Below the pieces are notes generated by a model, which was not told where the DNA came from, searched no databases, and worked only from the letters and a program-made list of their open reading frames with translations. DNA of 64,000 nt from NCBI GenBank assembly GCA_046156035.1, contig JBJXEW010000043.1, forward strand, positions 48,893 through 112,892, in the 5' to 3' direction. Position numbers and translations under genes: made by a program. This stretch comes from JAEUIX01 sp046156035 (GTDB taxonomy: Bacteria; Planctomycetota; Phycisphaerae; Phycisphaerales; UBA1924). Shown here one piece after another: positions 43,952-52,971 of this stretch (positions are counted from its first letter, which is position 1; every line of letters starts with the position of its first letter).

Positions 43952-45826
43952 ATGCCACCTCCCACCATCAAGATCAGCGCGGTCGGAGACCGCCCCAGTT
44001 TCGATGTTGTTCGTGGTCCCGGAGTCCCGGAGACCTTTTGGCTTCGCTTGCGGTCGGAGTGGGGGATTCAGGGTCCTGATCCCGCATCTCACCTTCTCGT
44101 CGGGGTCGAGCAAGTCCTGTCTCGACTTGCCTGGCTTAAGCCCGAGTGTCGCTTGCATGGCGTTGGCATTGAATGGAATGACCGCGCTCGCCAAACCCTT
44201 GGTTCTCTTCATGCGGAACGCCTGGCAGTCGCCGACGTTGGGGCGCGATTACCGCTTACCGATCTTGAAGTCCGAGCTCGGCTGAATGGCTCAAGATTTG
44301 TTCGAGAGCTTCAGTCTTTCCAAGTGCGCGATCTGACACGGATTCTGAGCCTCTCTCATTCCGCAAATTTTTCCGTACCGGGCGCGGGGAAGACCACCGT
44401 CGCCTATGCCACCTATGAAGCAGAGCGGCAGTCGGGGCGAGTGAGTCGACTGCTGGTCATAGGTCCCATCTCTGCGTTTGAGAGTTGGATCGCGGAAGCG
44501 AGATTGTGCTTCACAGTGCCACCGAGGATTCAGGTGTATTCGGGGATTCGGCCGCGCGCCGAGACTGAGGTTCTTCTCGTCAACTACCAACGGTTCTATT
44601 TGAGCTACGACGACATTGCCGCTTGGGCGTCGCAGCATCGAACCCATGTGATCCTCGATGAAGCCCATCGCATGAAGCGGGGCCGTGATGGTGAATGGGG
44701 CACCGCTTGCTTGGACCTCGCATACTTGGCGGCGCGGCGCGACATTCTTACGGGAACCCCAGCCCCGAATGCTCCCGGCGATCTGGAGGCGCTGATTGGC
44801 TTTCTATGGCCCAACCAAGCACGACGGATTCTGCCAAGCGACGCTCTTCTGCCGTCTCCGCCGTCGGACGTGGGCCCACGGATTGCGCAAGCGATTCGAC
44901 CGCTCTTTGCCCGGACCACCAAGCGTGAACTCGTCCTGCCTTCTCCGACTTTCCAAGCCTTGAAGGTGCCGCTCGAAGGGCTTCATGCTGACATCTATCA
45001 CGCGCTCATCGACCGATATGCGGGACAACTATCGGTTGGCAGCGTTGAGCGAGTCGACTTCGTCCGCCTTGGCCGGATCACGATGTACTTACTGGAGGCG
45101 GCGTGCAACCCGGCGCTGCTGACGGCCGGATCATCGCGCGACGACCCGATCGAGTTCCGGCATCCGCCCCTCGTGATTGAACCGGGATCGTCTCTCGCGG
45201 AAGTCCTACGCCGGTACAGCGATTATGAAGTACCGCGCAAGTTCGTAGAGCTCGGCCGCATCGTCAAGGCCAACGCGGAGCAGAATCGAAAGACGCTGGT
45301 ATGGTCCACGTTTGTGCGAAACCTGGCCACTCTGAAGCGAATGCTTGCCGTGTACGAACCGGCGATTGTTCACGGGGGCGTTCCGCCCGCCGAATCCGCA
45401 CCGTCTGCTCCGCTCACGCGTGATGCTGAACTCAGACGCTTCCGCGAGGATCCGAACTGCATGGTGCTTCTGGCGAATCCAGCGGCGATGGGTGAGGGCG
45501 TCAGTCTTCACCAAACTTGCCACGATGCGGTCTATCTGGATCGGACATTCAACGCCGGGCAGTACCTGCAGAGCCTGGATCGCATTCATCGACTGGGCCT
45601 CGGACCAAATGACGAGACTCGATTCACGTTTCTCTTGACTGAAGGCACGGTGGACATGGTGGTTGACGGACGAGTTGGTCTCAAGGCTGCTCGGCTCGGC
45701 GCGATGCTCGACGATCCGGATATTGCGACGATGGCGCTTCCCGATGAGGATGACTATGGGCCGGTTGTCGATTCGGTCGAGGATGTGAACGCGTTGCTCC
45801 GTCACCTCCGAGGCGAGAATGCGTGA
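43952..45826 (+). CDS. SNF2-family helicase/ATPase
   Basis: This 624-residue superfamily 2 ATPase of the SNF2 type has motif I PGAGKT at residues 143-148, a DEAH box (VILDEAHRMKRG, 236-239 core), motif III-like LTGTPAPNAPGDL, a C-terminal RecA domain with NRKTLVWSTFVRNLATL, and motif VI QSLDRIHRLGLGPND. A 130-residue N-terminal domain precedes motif I. SNF2 proteins in bacteria translocate on double-stranded DNA and are frequent in restriction and defence systems. The nuclease gene overlaps its end by eight bases. It lies between a ParB-like protein and a nuclease, so motor of a multi-gene restriction system is the natural inference. Confidence 0.88.
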   Translation: MPPPTIKISAVGDRPSFDVVRGPGVPETFWLRLRSEWGIQGPDPASHLLVGVEQVLSRLAWLKPECRLHGVGIEWNDRARQTLGSLHAERLAVADVGARLPLTDLEVRARLNGSRFVRELQSFQVRDLTRILSLSHSANFSVPGAGKTTVAYATYEAERQSGRVSRLLVIGPISAFESWIAEARLCFTVPPRIQVYSGIRPRAETEVLLVNYQRFYLSYDDIAAWASQHRTHVILDEAHRMKRGRDGEWGTACLDLAYLAARRDILTGTPAPNAPGDLEALIGFLWPNQARRILPSDALLPSPPSDVGPRIAQAIRPLFARTTKRELVLPSPTFQALKVPLEGLHADIYHALIDRYAGQLSVGSVERVDFVRLGRITMYLLEAACNPALLTAGSSRDDPIEFRHPPLVIEPGSSLAEVLRRYSDYEVPRKFVELGRIVKANAEQNRKTLVWSTFVRNLATLKRMLAVYEPAIVHGGVPPAESAPSAPLTRDAELRRFREDPNCMVLLANPAAMGEGVSLHQTCHDAVYLDRTFNAGQYLQSLDRIHRLGLGPNDETRFTFLLTEGTVDMVVDGRVGLKAARLGAMLDDPDIATMALPDEDDYGPVVDSVEDVNALLRHLRGENA

Positions 45827-46727
45827 GGCAAACGCATCTTCGACGGCGATACCGTCAAAGCAGATACTGAGGGCCGCGATCCGCGTTCTCCGATGCCTTA
45901 GCGCGCCGGAGACATCCCGCGCACATGTCCGCAGTGCCTATCCGCACCTGCCGACGGACGGGGTGTTTTGTATTGCGGATTTCGTCGCCGCGGAGGTCAT
46001 GCTCATCGCATGCGGCATTCTCGCCGTTAGGGAGGATCGGATTACCGTTCATCCCGAGATACTCACGCTGGTCACGGGCCAGGAGGCCTCTGTGGTTGAG
46101 GTGTTGCTGGCTCGCATCGTGGAGACTGTCGCTCCGCCTTGGCTGTCATCCGCGGTTGCCGGTGACGAGTTCCGAGCGGAATTTGTTCCCGATCGGGACT
46201 TGCAAGCCCTGTCGTCGACCTTTTCCGACCCGATGGCCCGCGAAGCATTTCTGCTCGCCCTTGGGAATCGGTTCGATGCCACCGCCCGGAGCGCTCTTGG
46301 CTCTGCCGGAGAGGAATTCGTGGTTTCTCTCTGCAAGAGCACGCTCGCCGGGAAGGGCCGCACCGATTTGGCCGAGCAAGTTCGGCGAGTGTCCCTTGTG
46401 AGCGACATGCTCGGGTATGACGTCGTTGCACCGACCACGAACGCAGACATCGCTCGGTTGGAAGTGAAGACCATGGGGTACTCGGGTCCTGATGTGGACT
46501 GCTACCTGTCGCGAAACGAAGCGATCGTTGCCGCGCGCGACCCTCGCTGGCGACTCGTCGCGTGCGGCCTCGGACCCGATGGCAAGCTTGTCCTGCTCGG
46601 CTGGTGTGATAACGGAGCGTTTGCCGCGGACCTGCCGCAGGATCGATCACCGCGCGCACGCTGGACCAGTGCCCGCCTCCGAATATCGCGCGAGTTGCTT
46701 CGAGCGGATATGGATTCGTTGCTCTGA
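45819..46727 (+). CDS. PD-(D/E)XK-like nuclease (DUF3883-type) of the module
   Basis: This 302-residue protein has a variable N-terminal helical region and a C-terminal domain with the restriction-nuclease pattern. Glu165/Glu166 lie in AGEEFVVSL, an Asp in SLVSDMLGYDV and the diad Glu215-x-Lys217 in ARLEVKTMGY, followed by a strand-helix segment YLSRNEAIVAARDPRWRLVA. This matches DUF3883/Mrr-like PD-(D/E)XK domains. It shares eight bases with the helicase gene (ATG within its end), so the two are coupled. It is the likely DNA-cutting subunit of the neighbouring methylase/helicase module. Conserved catalytic residues are present, but activity is not shown. Confidence 0.8.
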   Translation: MREANASSTAIPSKQILRAAIRVLRCLSAPETSRAHVRSAYPHLPTDGVFCIADFVAAEVMLIACGILAVREDRITVHPEILTLVTGQEASVVEVLLARIVETVAPPWLSSAVAGDEFRAEFVPDRDLQALSSTFSDPMAREAFLLALGNRFDATARSALGSAGEEFVVSLCKSTLAGKGRTDLAEQVRRVSLVSDMLGYDVVAPTTNADIARLEVKTMGYSGPDVDCYLSRNEAIVAARDPRWRLVACGLGPDGKLVLLGWCDNGAFAADLPQDRSPRARWTSARLRISRELLRADMDSLL

Positions 46728-46803
46728 GTGGCGTCTCTCCTTTCCTTCTTGCCAAAGCAGGCCCAAGAATCGCTGGCACTGGTGTCGCCTGCAACACGCG
46801 CGA

Positions 46804-47805
46804 TCATCGGGCGATCACCATTTGCATCGCCTTGGCCTTCGCGGCGGCTGCCGTTCCCCAGAGCCGACCGTAAAGGCGATTCTCTTGGCGGGCGACCTCA
46901 TTGGTAGCTCGGACCGGACGCTGGTGGTCGAACCACTGGGTCACAGCGTTGAGGGCAGTCCAAGCCGCTGCCGGATGGCCCGTGCGAGAGCGATCAAGGT
47001 CGAAGTTCATGGCCCACTTCGACAGAATCTCCCGGGCGTGATCCACCCGGCGCCGATCCCCAGTTGTGGTCGCGTTCTTCGGGATCTCGTCCACGGTAGC
47101 CGCGTACACCTCAAGCCAGAACCGCTGCAGGTCCTCTCGCGCCATCTCCCGCCCGTTGAGCGCCTGCGACTGCTTGGCGAAACTGTCCCTCGCCTCGGCA
47201 AACAGGCCGAGAGCCCTCCTCGCATCCTCCAGCTTGTCGGCGATGGATCCCTCGTGGCGAAACCGCACGGTGGTCGCCGCGTTCTCGCCCTGCTTCAGGC
47301 TGGCATGGAGGGTGTTGCTGCAGACGACGCGGATGGTGGTCGGCTGGCAGGTCACGGCCAGAGAGCCGTCGTGGGCGTTGACCACCAGCAGGTAGGGCTT
47401 TACCTCATCGGACGATCCGACCCACACTGATTCGCCGCGGAGCAGGAACCAGACCCGTTTGCCGCCGCGGATGGACCCGGCGGATTCGATCTTTACCTCG
47501 CCGGTCGCGCCGAGCGCATCGCAGAACGAAGCGAGCTCGTTGTTCTGCACCGGCTGGTATCCGACCCCCACGACGCCAAGCGGAGAGCCGTTGTCGCCGC
47601 GGACGTTCAAGACGTGAGTCGAGACTGGTCGTTCTTCGTCACCGTTCCGAGCGATGAGTGGCCACTGCTTGACCGGCCAATCGAGATCGGCGATTGTTAG
47701 GGCATTGAGGGCGCTAGGTGCGTTCTCGACGATGACGCCGAGCCCGTGCCACGCTCTGCGGCCAGTCAAAACCAGGCCGTCGGTTTGGGTGATTTCATGT
47801 GCCAT
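46804..47805 (-). CDS. DUF932 (phage/plasmid-like TIGR03299-type) protein
   Basis: This 333-residue protein matches the DUF932 family frequent on plasmids, prophages and integrative elements. It starts MAHEITQTDGLVLTGRRAWH, then has WPLIARNGDEERPVSTHVLN, GYQPVQNNELASFCDALGA and a C-terminal VTQWFDHQRPV. The biochemical role is unknown; a link to DNA maintenance is only an assumption. The ATG at 47805 follows GGAGACCC, and the conserved N-terminus starts there; the longer frame to 48018 runs over the preceding terminator. It is convergent with the nuclease gene, 76 bases apart. Confidence 0.85.
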   Translation of the reverse strand: MAHEITQTDGLVLTGRRAWHGLGVIVENAPSALNALTIADLDWPVKQWPLIARNGDEERPVSTHVLNVRGDNGSPLGVVGVGYQPVQNNELASFCDALGATGEVKIESAGSIRGGKRVWFLLRGESVWVGSSDEVKPYLLVVNAHDGSLAVTCQPTTIRVVCSNTLHASLKQGENAATTVRFRHEGSIADKLEDARRALGLFAEARDSFAKQSQALNGREMAREDLQRFWLEVYAATVDEIPKNATTTGDRRRVDHAREILSKWAMNFDLDRSRTGHPAAAWTALNAVTQWFDHQRPVRATNEVARQENRLYGRLWGTAAAAKAKAMQMVIAR

Positions 47806-47852
47806 GTGTGGGTCTCCGTGTTGTGGGTTGATGGACCGGAGACAGACCACAA

Positions 47853-47892
47853 AAGAAAAAAGTGCCCAAGGGCTTGTCGCCAGCTTGGGCAC
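47853..47892 (-). terminator. Rho-independent terminator of the 47921-48106 gene
   Basis: GTGCCCAAG (minus strand, 47884-47892) pairs with CTTGGGCAC (47862-47870) and is followed by TTTTTTCTTTT. Confidence 0.85.
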
Positions 47893-47920
47893 CTCAAAGA
47901 GTGGTCCGACCCGTGTTCGA

Positions 47921-48106
47921 TCAGCGGGGGTTCGGCGGAAGTGTTGCGGGCTTCGCCTGCCCGCCCTCCACCTTGTAGCTGTCACCCCATGCCGAGGTGA
48001 CGTTGCCACCGGCGCCACCCTTCACCTGGCCATCCCACGGGCTGACCCAGTATCCCTTCGCCTTGAGTTCCTGCTCAGACATTCCGTTGACGTTGTCCAA
48101 GGGCAT
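47921..48106 (-). CDS. small hypothetical protein
   Basis: This 61-residue protein starts MPLDNVNGMSEQELKAKGYW and is rich in Gly and Lys. The ATG at 48106 follows TTGGAGGTCACG. It has its own terminator directly downstream. No family is recognised. It is one of several small leftward genes between DUF932 and the relaxase; each has its own RBS and three of them have a clear terminator. Confidence 0.62.
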   Translation of the reverse strand: MPLDNVNGMSEQELKAKGYWVSPWDGQVKGGAGGNVTSAWGDSYKVEGGQAKPATLPPNPR

Positions 48107-48115
48107 CGTGACCTC

Positions 48116-48382
48116 CAATCTTCAGAGACGATTGGCGCCTCGCACAGCGCTCGGCGCTCTCTCCTCCTAGACGGAGCCAAGAGCTCGCGATTTCAGGGCG
48201 CGGTGTTCTTCCGCGCCACATTCTCCTCTGGTCTCACAGAGGGAAGATGCCTGACAGTCAGTGCTTGCATCCCGTGTCTCCCAGAGAAACAGTTTCCGAA
48301 TGTGATCGCTGTCCTCCACTCCATGCCGTCGTATGGTGGTGATTCGGTCACTCGAAGCCAAAGCGACTCACTTGGCCGAGAC
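48116..48382. other. non-coding stretch between small genes
   Basis: No supported gene is present. Possible short frames on the minus strand lack an RBS. It contains the likely promoter for the 48106 gene. Confidence 0.4.
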
Positions 48383-48415
48383 AAAAAAAGGCCCGCGGCT
48401 GGAAAACTCGCGGGC
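48383..48415 (-). terminator. Rho-independent terminator of the 48482-48763 gene
   Basis: On the minus strand GCCCGCG (48409-48415) pairs with CGCGGGC (48391-48397), followed by CTTTTTTT. Confidence 0.85.
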
Positions 48416-48481
48416 AGAGAACGTCATGGAGATAGCAGAGAAGCCCACGGCGGTCGCCGTGGGCGGGGTGGCCGCCTGCCG

Positions 48482-48763
48482 CTATGGGAGGAGGAACCGC
48501 TTCATCCTGGTGCGGAGTGCCTCCACCTCGGGGGCAAGCTCCGGGTGCAGAATCAGCGCGGCGTCGGTGATGAGGGCCAAGAGCGAGGGAAACTGGCCGT
48601 GACCGAGAGTCCCGGTGAACATGCCGCTCGGGATTTCGCTGCCTGCGTCTCGGGAGGTCCCGACGATGGTGATGGTGGCGGCGGGGAGGTCGTTCACCCG
48701 GAACTGGTTGAGGTTGAGGCGAAAGCCGGGGTGCTTGATGGTGATGCGGTTGTCGATTGTCAT
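48482..48763 (-). CDS. small hypothetical protein
   Basis: This 93-residue protein starts MTIDNRITIKHPGFRLNLNQ and looks beta-rich, then helical (FPSLLALITDAALILHPELA). The ATG at 48763 follows AAAAGGACTTCCC. A clear terminator lies 67 bases downstream. No family is recognised. It shares the orientation and layout of its small neighbours. Confidence 0.65.
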   Translation of the reverse strand: MTIDNRITIKHPGFRLNLNQFRVNDLPAATITIVGTSRDAGSEIPSGMFTGTLGHGQFPSLLALITDAALILHPELAPEVEALRTRMKRFLLP

Positions 48764-48788
48764 GGGAAGTCCTTTTGTAGATGAGGGA

Positions 48789-48820
48789 GAAAAAGCCCCG
48801 CCGGTGGTCCCGGCGGGGCT
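48789..48820 (-). terminator. Rho-independent terminator of the 48827-49105 gene
   Basis: AGCCCCGCCGG and CCGGCGGGGCT (minus strand; arms at 48810-48820 and 48794-48804) form an 11-bp stem followed by TTTTC. It lies seven bases after the stop codon. Confidence 0.8.
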
Positions 48821-48826
48821 GCCGCG

Positions 48827-49105
48827 TTAGGCGGCTGTTTCAGGAGTGGCTTCGGTGTCTTCCGACTCGGGCTGGACCTGGTCCAGCTTCAGCATCTCGG
48901 CGTAGACCTCCTGCACCAGCTTCTCGACGACTGGAAGATCGTGTCTGCGGAAGGATGCGGAGAGTTGCCACTTGCCGTCTTTGTCCTTGTAGCGGCGTCC
49001 GATCCGGACCGAGAGGAACTTGCCGGAAGCGGATTCGTTCTGCCAGATGGCACCTTCGAGATCGCCTACGCGGGAGCGGTGGATGGGTTTGTTTGGGTTC
49101 GTCAT
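48827..49105 (-). CDS. small protein, paralogue of 53389-53739
   Basis: This 92-residue protein starts MTNPNKPIHRSRVGDLEGAI and continues with RRYKDKDGKWQLSASFRRHD. The 53389-53739 protein on the same element has the same frame (NKPxxxxRxGxxxxAIWxN, RRYxDKxGxW, then a helical C-terminus), so they are paralogues. The beta-rich N-terminus suggests a nucleic-acid or ligand-binding fold; no function is known. The ATG at 49105 follows AAAGGAGACTC. A terminator lies directly downstream. Confidence 0.75.
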   Translation of the reverse strand: MTNPNKPIHRSRVGDLEGAIWQNESASGKFLSVRIGRRYKDKDGKWQLSASFRRHDLPVVEKLVQEVYAEMLKLDQVQPESEDTEATPETAA

Positions 49106-49433
49106 GTAGAGTCTCCTTTGGTTGGTTGAGGTTGATGGTCCGTCTCGACCGCGGCACAGCAGGCATGTCAAGCGAGCCACCCGGAGCGGCACTTGGGCCG
49201 CCCGGGTCTGCCGCCTGCACAAGGGCCATGTGTCCATAGACCACAAAATCAAAAAGCTCATGGCCCGCGGAAGGTGGATGGCCGCTTGACATGGCTGATG
49301 GGCTGCGGTAGGACCAAAAATCAACCGCAACCATCCAAAGGAGACGCGGCGTGAAACCCTGCCCAATCCAGAGCGGGGTAGTCGCATCGCACTCCATCGT
49401 GACGCCATCCGCGCTCCGGGGGCACTGTCAGCT
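49106..49433. other. non-coding stretch with a spaced inverted repeat
   Basis: CATGTCAAGCG (49164) and CGCTTGACATG (49283-49293) form an 11-base inverted repeat about 110 bases apart. A plus-strand RBS-like AAAGGAG precedes a GTG at 49351, but the frame from it lies antisense to the 49434-49916 gene. No gene is assigned here. Confidence 0.4.
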
Positions 49434-49916
49434 TCAGCGGCTGCGAGAGTGTTCGGCGGTCTTCGACGATTTGCGTACCTTCGTCGATCGCCGGGATTTG
49501 GGTCTGGGTTTGGGGGCCCCTGCCGTGGCGGTCATCCGTCGAAGCACTGCCCGATTTCGCGGCATCTGCTCGGTCGATTGGGTGTTGGGGGCGACGCAAG
49601 GGACTGGGTCGGGGTCAAAGGGAGGTTCCTCGGCTGATGCCTCCGGCGAAGCGGCATTGCTGTTCACCGCAACCGGCGGCGAGTTTCCGCTGGAAGGCTC
49701 TTTGCGATTGGACCCGCAAAGATGGGCTTGCATCAACTGGACGGCCTCGGCGATCGACGGCAACTCGGATGGGAGGAAACTTGCCGCCGGGTACCAACCG
49801 GTTTCGAGGTCTCCGTGCGTGCGTTCGATCATCACGGATTGAGAGGATTTGGACTGGGTGAGGGACAGGCGGATCTTGCCGGAGGTGACGGTGTAGCTGG
49901 GTTTCTGGGTCTTCAT
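49434..49916 (-). CDS. hypothetical protein with Ser/Pro-rich C-terminus
   Basis: This 160-residue protein has a beta-rich N-terminal part (MKTQKPSYTVTSGKIRLSLT, IERTHGDLETGWYPAASFLP, about 60 residues) followed by a Ser/Pro/Ala-rich, finally Arg/Lys-rich tail (PKPRPKSRRSTKVRKSSK). The basic tail could bind DNA. The ATG at 49916 follows AAAGGAGCACACC. It is divergent from the relaxase gene, so the 245 bases between them probably include promoters and possibly oriT. Confidence 0.65.
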   Translation of the reverse strand: MKTQKPSYTVTSGKIRLSLTQSKSSQSVMIERTHGDLETGWYPAASFLPSELPSIAEAVQLMQAHLCGSNRKEPSSGNSPPVAVNSNAASPEASAEEPPFDPDPVPCVAPNTQSTEQMPRNRAVLRRMTATAGAPKPRPKSRRSTKVRKSSKTAEHSRSR

Positions 49917-50037
49917 GGTGTGCTCCTTTGTTGGTGGGTGAATGCGGGAGTTGGAGCACGCTCTCCCCCGACGGGCAATGCCATGTCCCCGCTCCGGTTC
50001 CCTGGAGATTGGCGGCGCAGCCGCTCAATCCTCCAAG

Positions 50038-50054
50038 CACGGATCAGTTCCGTG
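50038..50054. other. candidate oriT-type hairpin upstream of the relaxase
   Basis: CACGGA-TCAGT-TCCGTG is a 6-bp stem with a 5-base loop in the gap directly upstream of the MobF relaxase gene. oriT often lies in this position. No nick site can be recognised, so this is weak. Confidence 0.25.
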
Positions 50055-50160
50055 AAACGCGGGCTCTCGCCGAACGTCGCTGTCATGACGCCGTGAAGTG
50101 TTTCCCCGCCGCGGCGATAAGCCCTGCCGCGGCCGTGGGCCCTTGTGCGACGGTGCAGTC

Positions 50161-52971
50161 ATGCTGCGAATCAACCAATTCACCGACGCCGACGCCCTCA
50201 AGAACTACTACCGCAAGGCCCTTGCGATGGGTGACTACTTCATCCATGAGCATGAACGTCCCGGTGAATGGCGAGGCGAAGCGGCAAAGCGGCTCGGGTT
50301 GCAAGGCACTGTGCTCGACAAGGATTTCAATCGGCTCTGCGACAACCTGCATCCGTGGGAAGAGTCGAGCCTGACGCCGAGAACCCGCAGCGATCGGAGC
50401 GTCGCGTACGATTTCAACTGGCATGTGCCGAAGACGATTTCGCTGCTCCACGCCTTCACCGGTGACGAGCGGATCATCGACGCGATCCGCGGAGTCGTGC
50501 ACGACACGATGCAGGAAATCGAGCGGCAGGCCCTGACCCGCGTCCGGGTCGAGGGGAAGGACGAGAACCGCACCACCTCGAATCTGGTCTGGGCGGAGTT
50601 CGTCCACCTGACGACGCGGCCGGTTGACGGCGTGCCTGATCCGCACGCTCACGTCCACTGCATCGCGTTCAATGCGACCTATGACCCGGTGGAAGAGCGA
50701 TTCAAGGCGGCACAGTTCCGGGAACAGAAAAGAGATGCCCCGTACTACGAAGCTGCGATGTACACGCGGCTCGCGGCTCGGCTGAAGGATCTGGGATACG
50801 ACACGGAGCGAACCGGCAGCAAGACATGGGATCTTGCCGGGGCATCGCCATCCCTCAGCAAGAAGTTCTCGCGGCGGACCACGGAGATCGAGCAGCTCGC
50901 CACCAAGCTGGGCATCGTCGATCCCAAGCTCAAGGCGGAACTGGGAGCGATGAGCCGCTCACGCAAGGACGAGGGACTGAACCTCGGCGATCTTCGTCAA
51001 CACTGGCTGGATCGGCTCGATCCGGGCGAGGCGGGCGTTCTTGCCCGGATCGCTCGTGGCGAAGCGGTGTCGAAGGACCGCAACGTGTCGGCCAGCGAAG
51101 CCCTGGAGTTCGCGATCGGCCACAAGTTCGTCCGCGAGAGTGTGGTGCCGATGAAGCGGCTCCTTGAAACCGCCCTGCGATTCAGCCTCGGCCAGGTCAG
51201 CCCGGAGGAAATGAAGCAGACGGCGGCGCAACACCCCGAACTGCTCGCCGCGAAGTCGGGCGACGAACTGTTCGTGACCACGCGGGAGGTGCTTCGGGAG
51301 GAACGGGCGATGCTTGCCTTCGCTCGCAACGGTCGCGGCACCTGCGCCGCTCTGGAGCGGGATCAGCCGTGGGCGGGCCCCACGCGGCAACTCAATGAGG
51401 ACCAGCGTGGAGCGGTGGAGCACATCCTGAAGAGTCAGGACCGTGTCATGCTGGTGCATGGCGGAGCGGGCACCGGCAAGACCACGCTGATGCAGGAAGC
51501 GGTCGCGGCAATCCGCTCCCGCGGCACCAACGTGGTGGCGGTGGCGCCGACAGCGGAAGCCTCCCGCAAGGTGCTGCGTGACAGCGGCTTCCGGGACGCC
51601 AACACGCTCGAGCAACTGCTGCGGAATCCCCATCTGAAACTCGCTGCCCGCAAGACCCTCATCTGGGTCGATGAGGCGGGGCTTGTCGGGACGCGGGACA
51701 TGAAGCGTCTTTGTGATCTCGCGGAGAGGATCAATGCTCGCGTGCTGCTGACCGGCGACGCCGGGCAGCACGCGCCCGTGCAACGTGGTGATGCACTCCG
51801 GCTGCTCCAGAGTCACGCCGGACTGGCTTCGGCGGAAGTGGCGAAAGTGGTGCGGCAGAGCGGGCTGTACCGCGAAGCGGTCGAGAACTTCGCCAAGGGG
51901 CGATTCGAGGACGGGTTCAAGATTCTCGACCGGCTCGGTGCGATCCGGGAACTGCCCGACAATGTGCGGTCGGTACAGATCGCTCGTGACTACACCGAAG
52001 CGGTGCGTACGGGGCGGAGTTGTCTGGTTATCTCCCCGACGCACGCGGAGGGTGAACAGATCGCCGGCCTGATTCGTGCGGAACTCCGGCACAAGGGGTT
52101 GCTCGGGGAGGATTTCGCGATCGTCAATCAGTTGCGCGATCGAAGGCTGACGACCGCGGAGCGGAGCGACGCTGCGTCGTACCGGCCCGGCGATGTGGTG
52201 CAGTTCTACAAGCACGCCAACAAGTTCAGAGCCGCGGAGACGGTGCGTGTGGTCGGCCACAACGACAAGGGCCAGGTGCGGGTGCTACCGCTCAAGGGTG
52301 GGAGTGTCGAGCGGTTGCTCCCGCTCCATCAATCTGAACGGTTCAGCGTATTTGAGCAGCGATCGCTGCCGCTGGCTCCGGGTGAGCGCATCCGCATCAC
52401 TCACACCGGCCGCACCAAAGACGGAAAGCACCGGCTGGAAAACGGTGCCACCTATCGCATCGCGGGGTTCAACAAAGAAGGCCACCTCGAACTCGACAAT
52501 GGCTGGGTGGTCCGGCGGAGCTTTTCGCACGTCGCTCACGCCTACACCAGCACGTCTCACAGCACCCAGGCAAAGACCACCCAACTGGTGCTGCTGTCGC
52601 AGACGCGGGCTTCGATGGCGGCGGCATCTGCGGAGCAGTGGTACGTCTCGATCTCCCGGGGTGCTCAGGAGTTGCGGGTTTATACCGACGATCGGCAGGC
52701 CCTCACGGATGCGGTATCTCGGATGAGCAGCCGTCGCTCGGCTACCGAGCTTTTTGAATCCACTCCCGAGCAGAAGCGGAACCCGGCTGCCGATCAGCAG
52801 CACGCACCGGCACCCACCCGGGCCGAACGTGCGACACAGCACGCCCACGAGATTCAGCGACTGAAGTCGTACCAACGCACCGTGCAATCTCAGAATCATG
52901 CGTACCAACGCCAGCGGGAACGACAGCGGGCCCGGTCGCACGCGATAAAGGGGTTCACCCGTGGCCGATAG
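50161..52971 (+). CDS. MobF-family conjugative relaxase with helicase domain (TrwC/TraI-like)
   Basis: This 936-residue protein nicks and unwinds DNA for transfer. The N-terminal relaxase domain has candidate catalytic tyrosines (Tyr16, Tyr17, Tyr26) and the metal-binding triad HAHVH at residues 162-166 (DPHAHVHC). The central part is a superfamily 1 helicase with Walker A GGAGTGKT (434-441), Walker B IWVDEAG (501-507), and later motifs (VVRQSGLYREAV, TSHSTQAKTTQLV, WYVSISRGAQELRVYTDD). The C-terminal tail is Arg/Gln-rich. The ATG at 50161 is chosen because the family start (MLRINQ) lies there; a longer frame adds 21 unrelated residues. The next gene starts within its last codons. It marks the element as mobilizable. 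Confidence 0.92.
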   Translation: MLRINQFTDADALKNYYRKALAMGDYFIHEHERPGEWRGEAAKRLGLQGTVLDKDFNRLCDNLHPWEESSLTPRTRSDRSVAYDFNWHVPKTISLLHAFTGDERIIDAIRGVVHDTMQEIERQALTRVRVEGKDENRTTSNLVWAEFVHLTTRPVDGVPDPHAHVHCIAFNATYDPVEERFKAAQFREQKRDAPYYEAAMYTRLAARLKDLGYDTERTGSKTWDLAGASPSLSKKFSRRTTEIEQLATKLGIVDPKLKAELGAMSRSRKDEGLNLGDLRQHWLDRLDPGEAGVLARIARGEAVSKDRNVSASEALEFAIGHKFVRESVVPMKRLLETALRFSLGQVSPEEMKQTAAQHPELLAAKSGDELFVTTREVLREERAMLAFARNGRGTCAALERDQPWAGPTRQLNEDQRGAVEHILKSQDRVMLVHGGAGTGKTTLMQEAVAAIRSRGTNVVAVAPTAEASRKVLRDSGFRDANTLEQLLRNPHLKLAARKTLIWVDEAGLVGTRDMKRLCDLAERINARVLLTGDAGQHAPVQRGDALRLLQSHAGLASAEVAKVVRQSGLYREAVENFAKGRFEDGFKILDRLGAIRELPDNVRSVQIARDYTEAVRTGRSCLVISPTHAEGEQIAGLIRAELRHKGLLGEDFAIVNQLRDRRLTTAERSDAASYRPGDVVQFYKHANKFRAAETVRVVGHNDKGQVRVLPLKGGSVERLLPLHQSERFSVFEQRSLPLAPGERIRITHTGRTKDGKHRLENGATYRIAGFNKEGHLELDNGWVVRRSFSHVAHAYTSTSHSTQAKTTQLVLLSQTRASMAAASAEQWYVSISRGAQELRVYTDDRQALTDAVSRMSSRRSATELFESTPEQKRNPAADQQHAPAPTRAERATQHAHEIQRLKSYQRTVQSQNHAYQRQRERQRARSHAIKGFTRGR

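Noticed and set aside
49351..49842. Plus-strand frame with an AAAGGAG before a GTG
   Set aside because: It lies antisense to a better supported minus-strand gene with its own RBS; the RBS match is probably chance.
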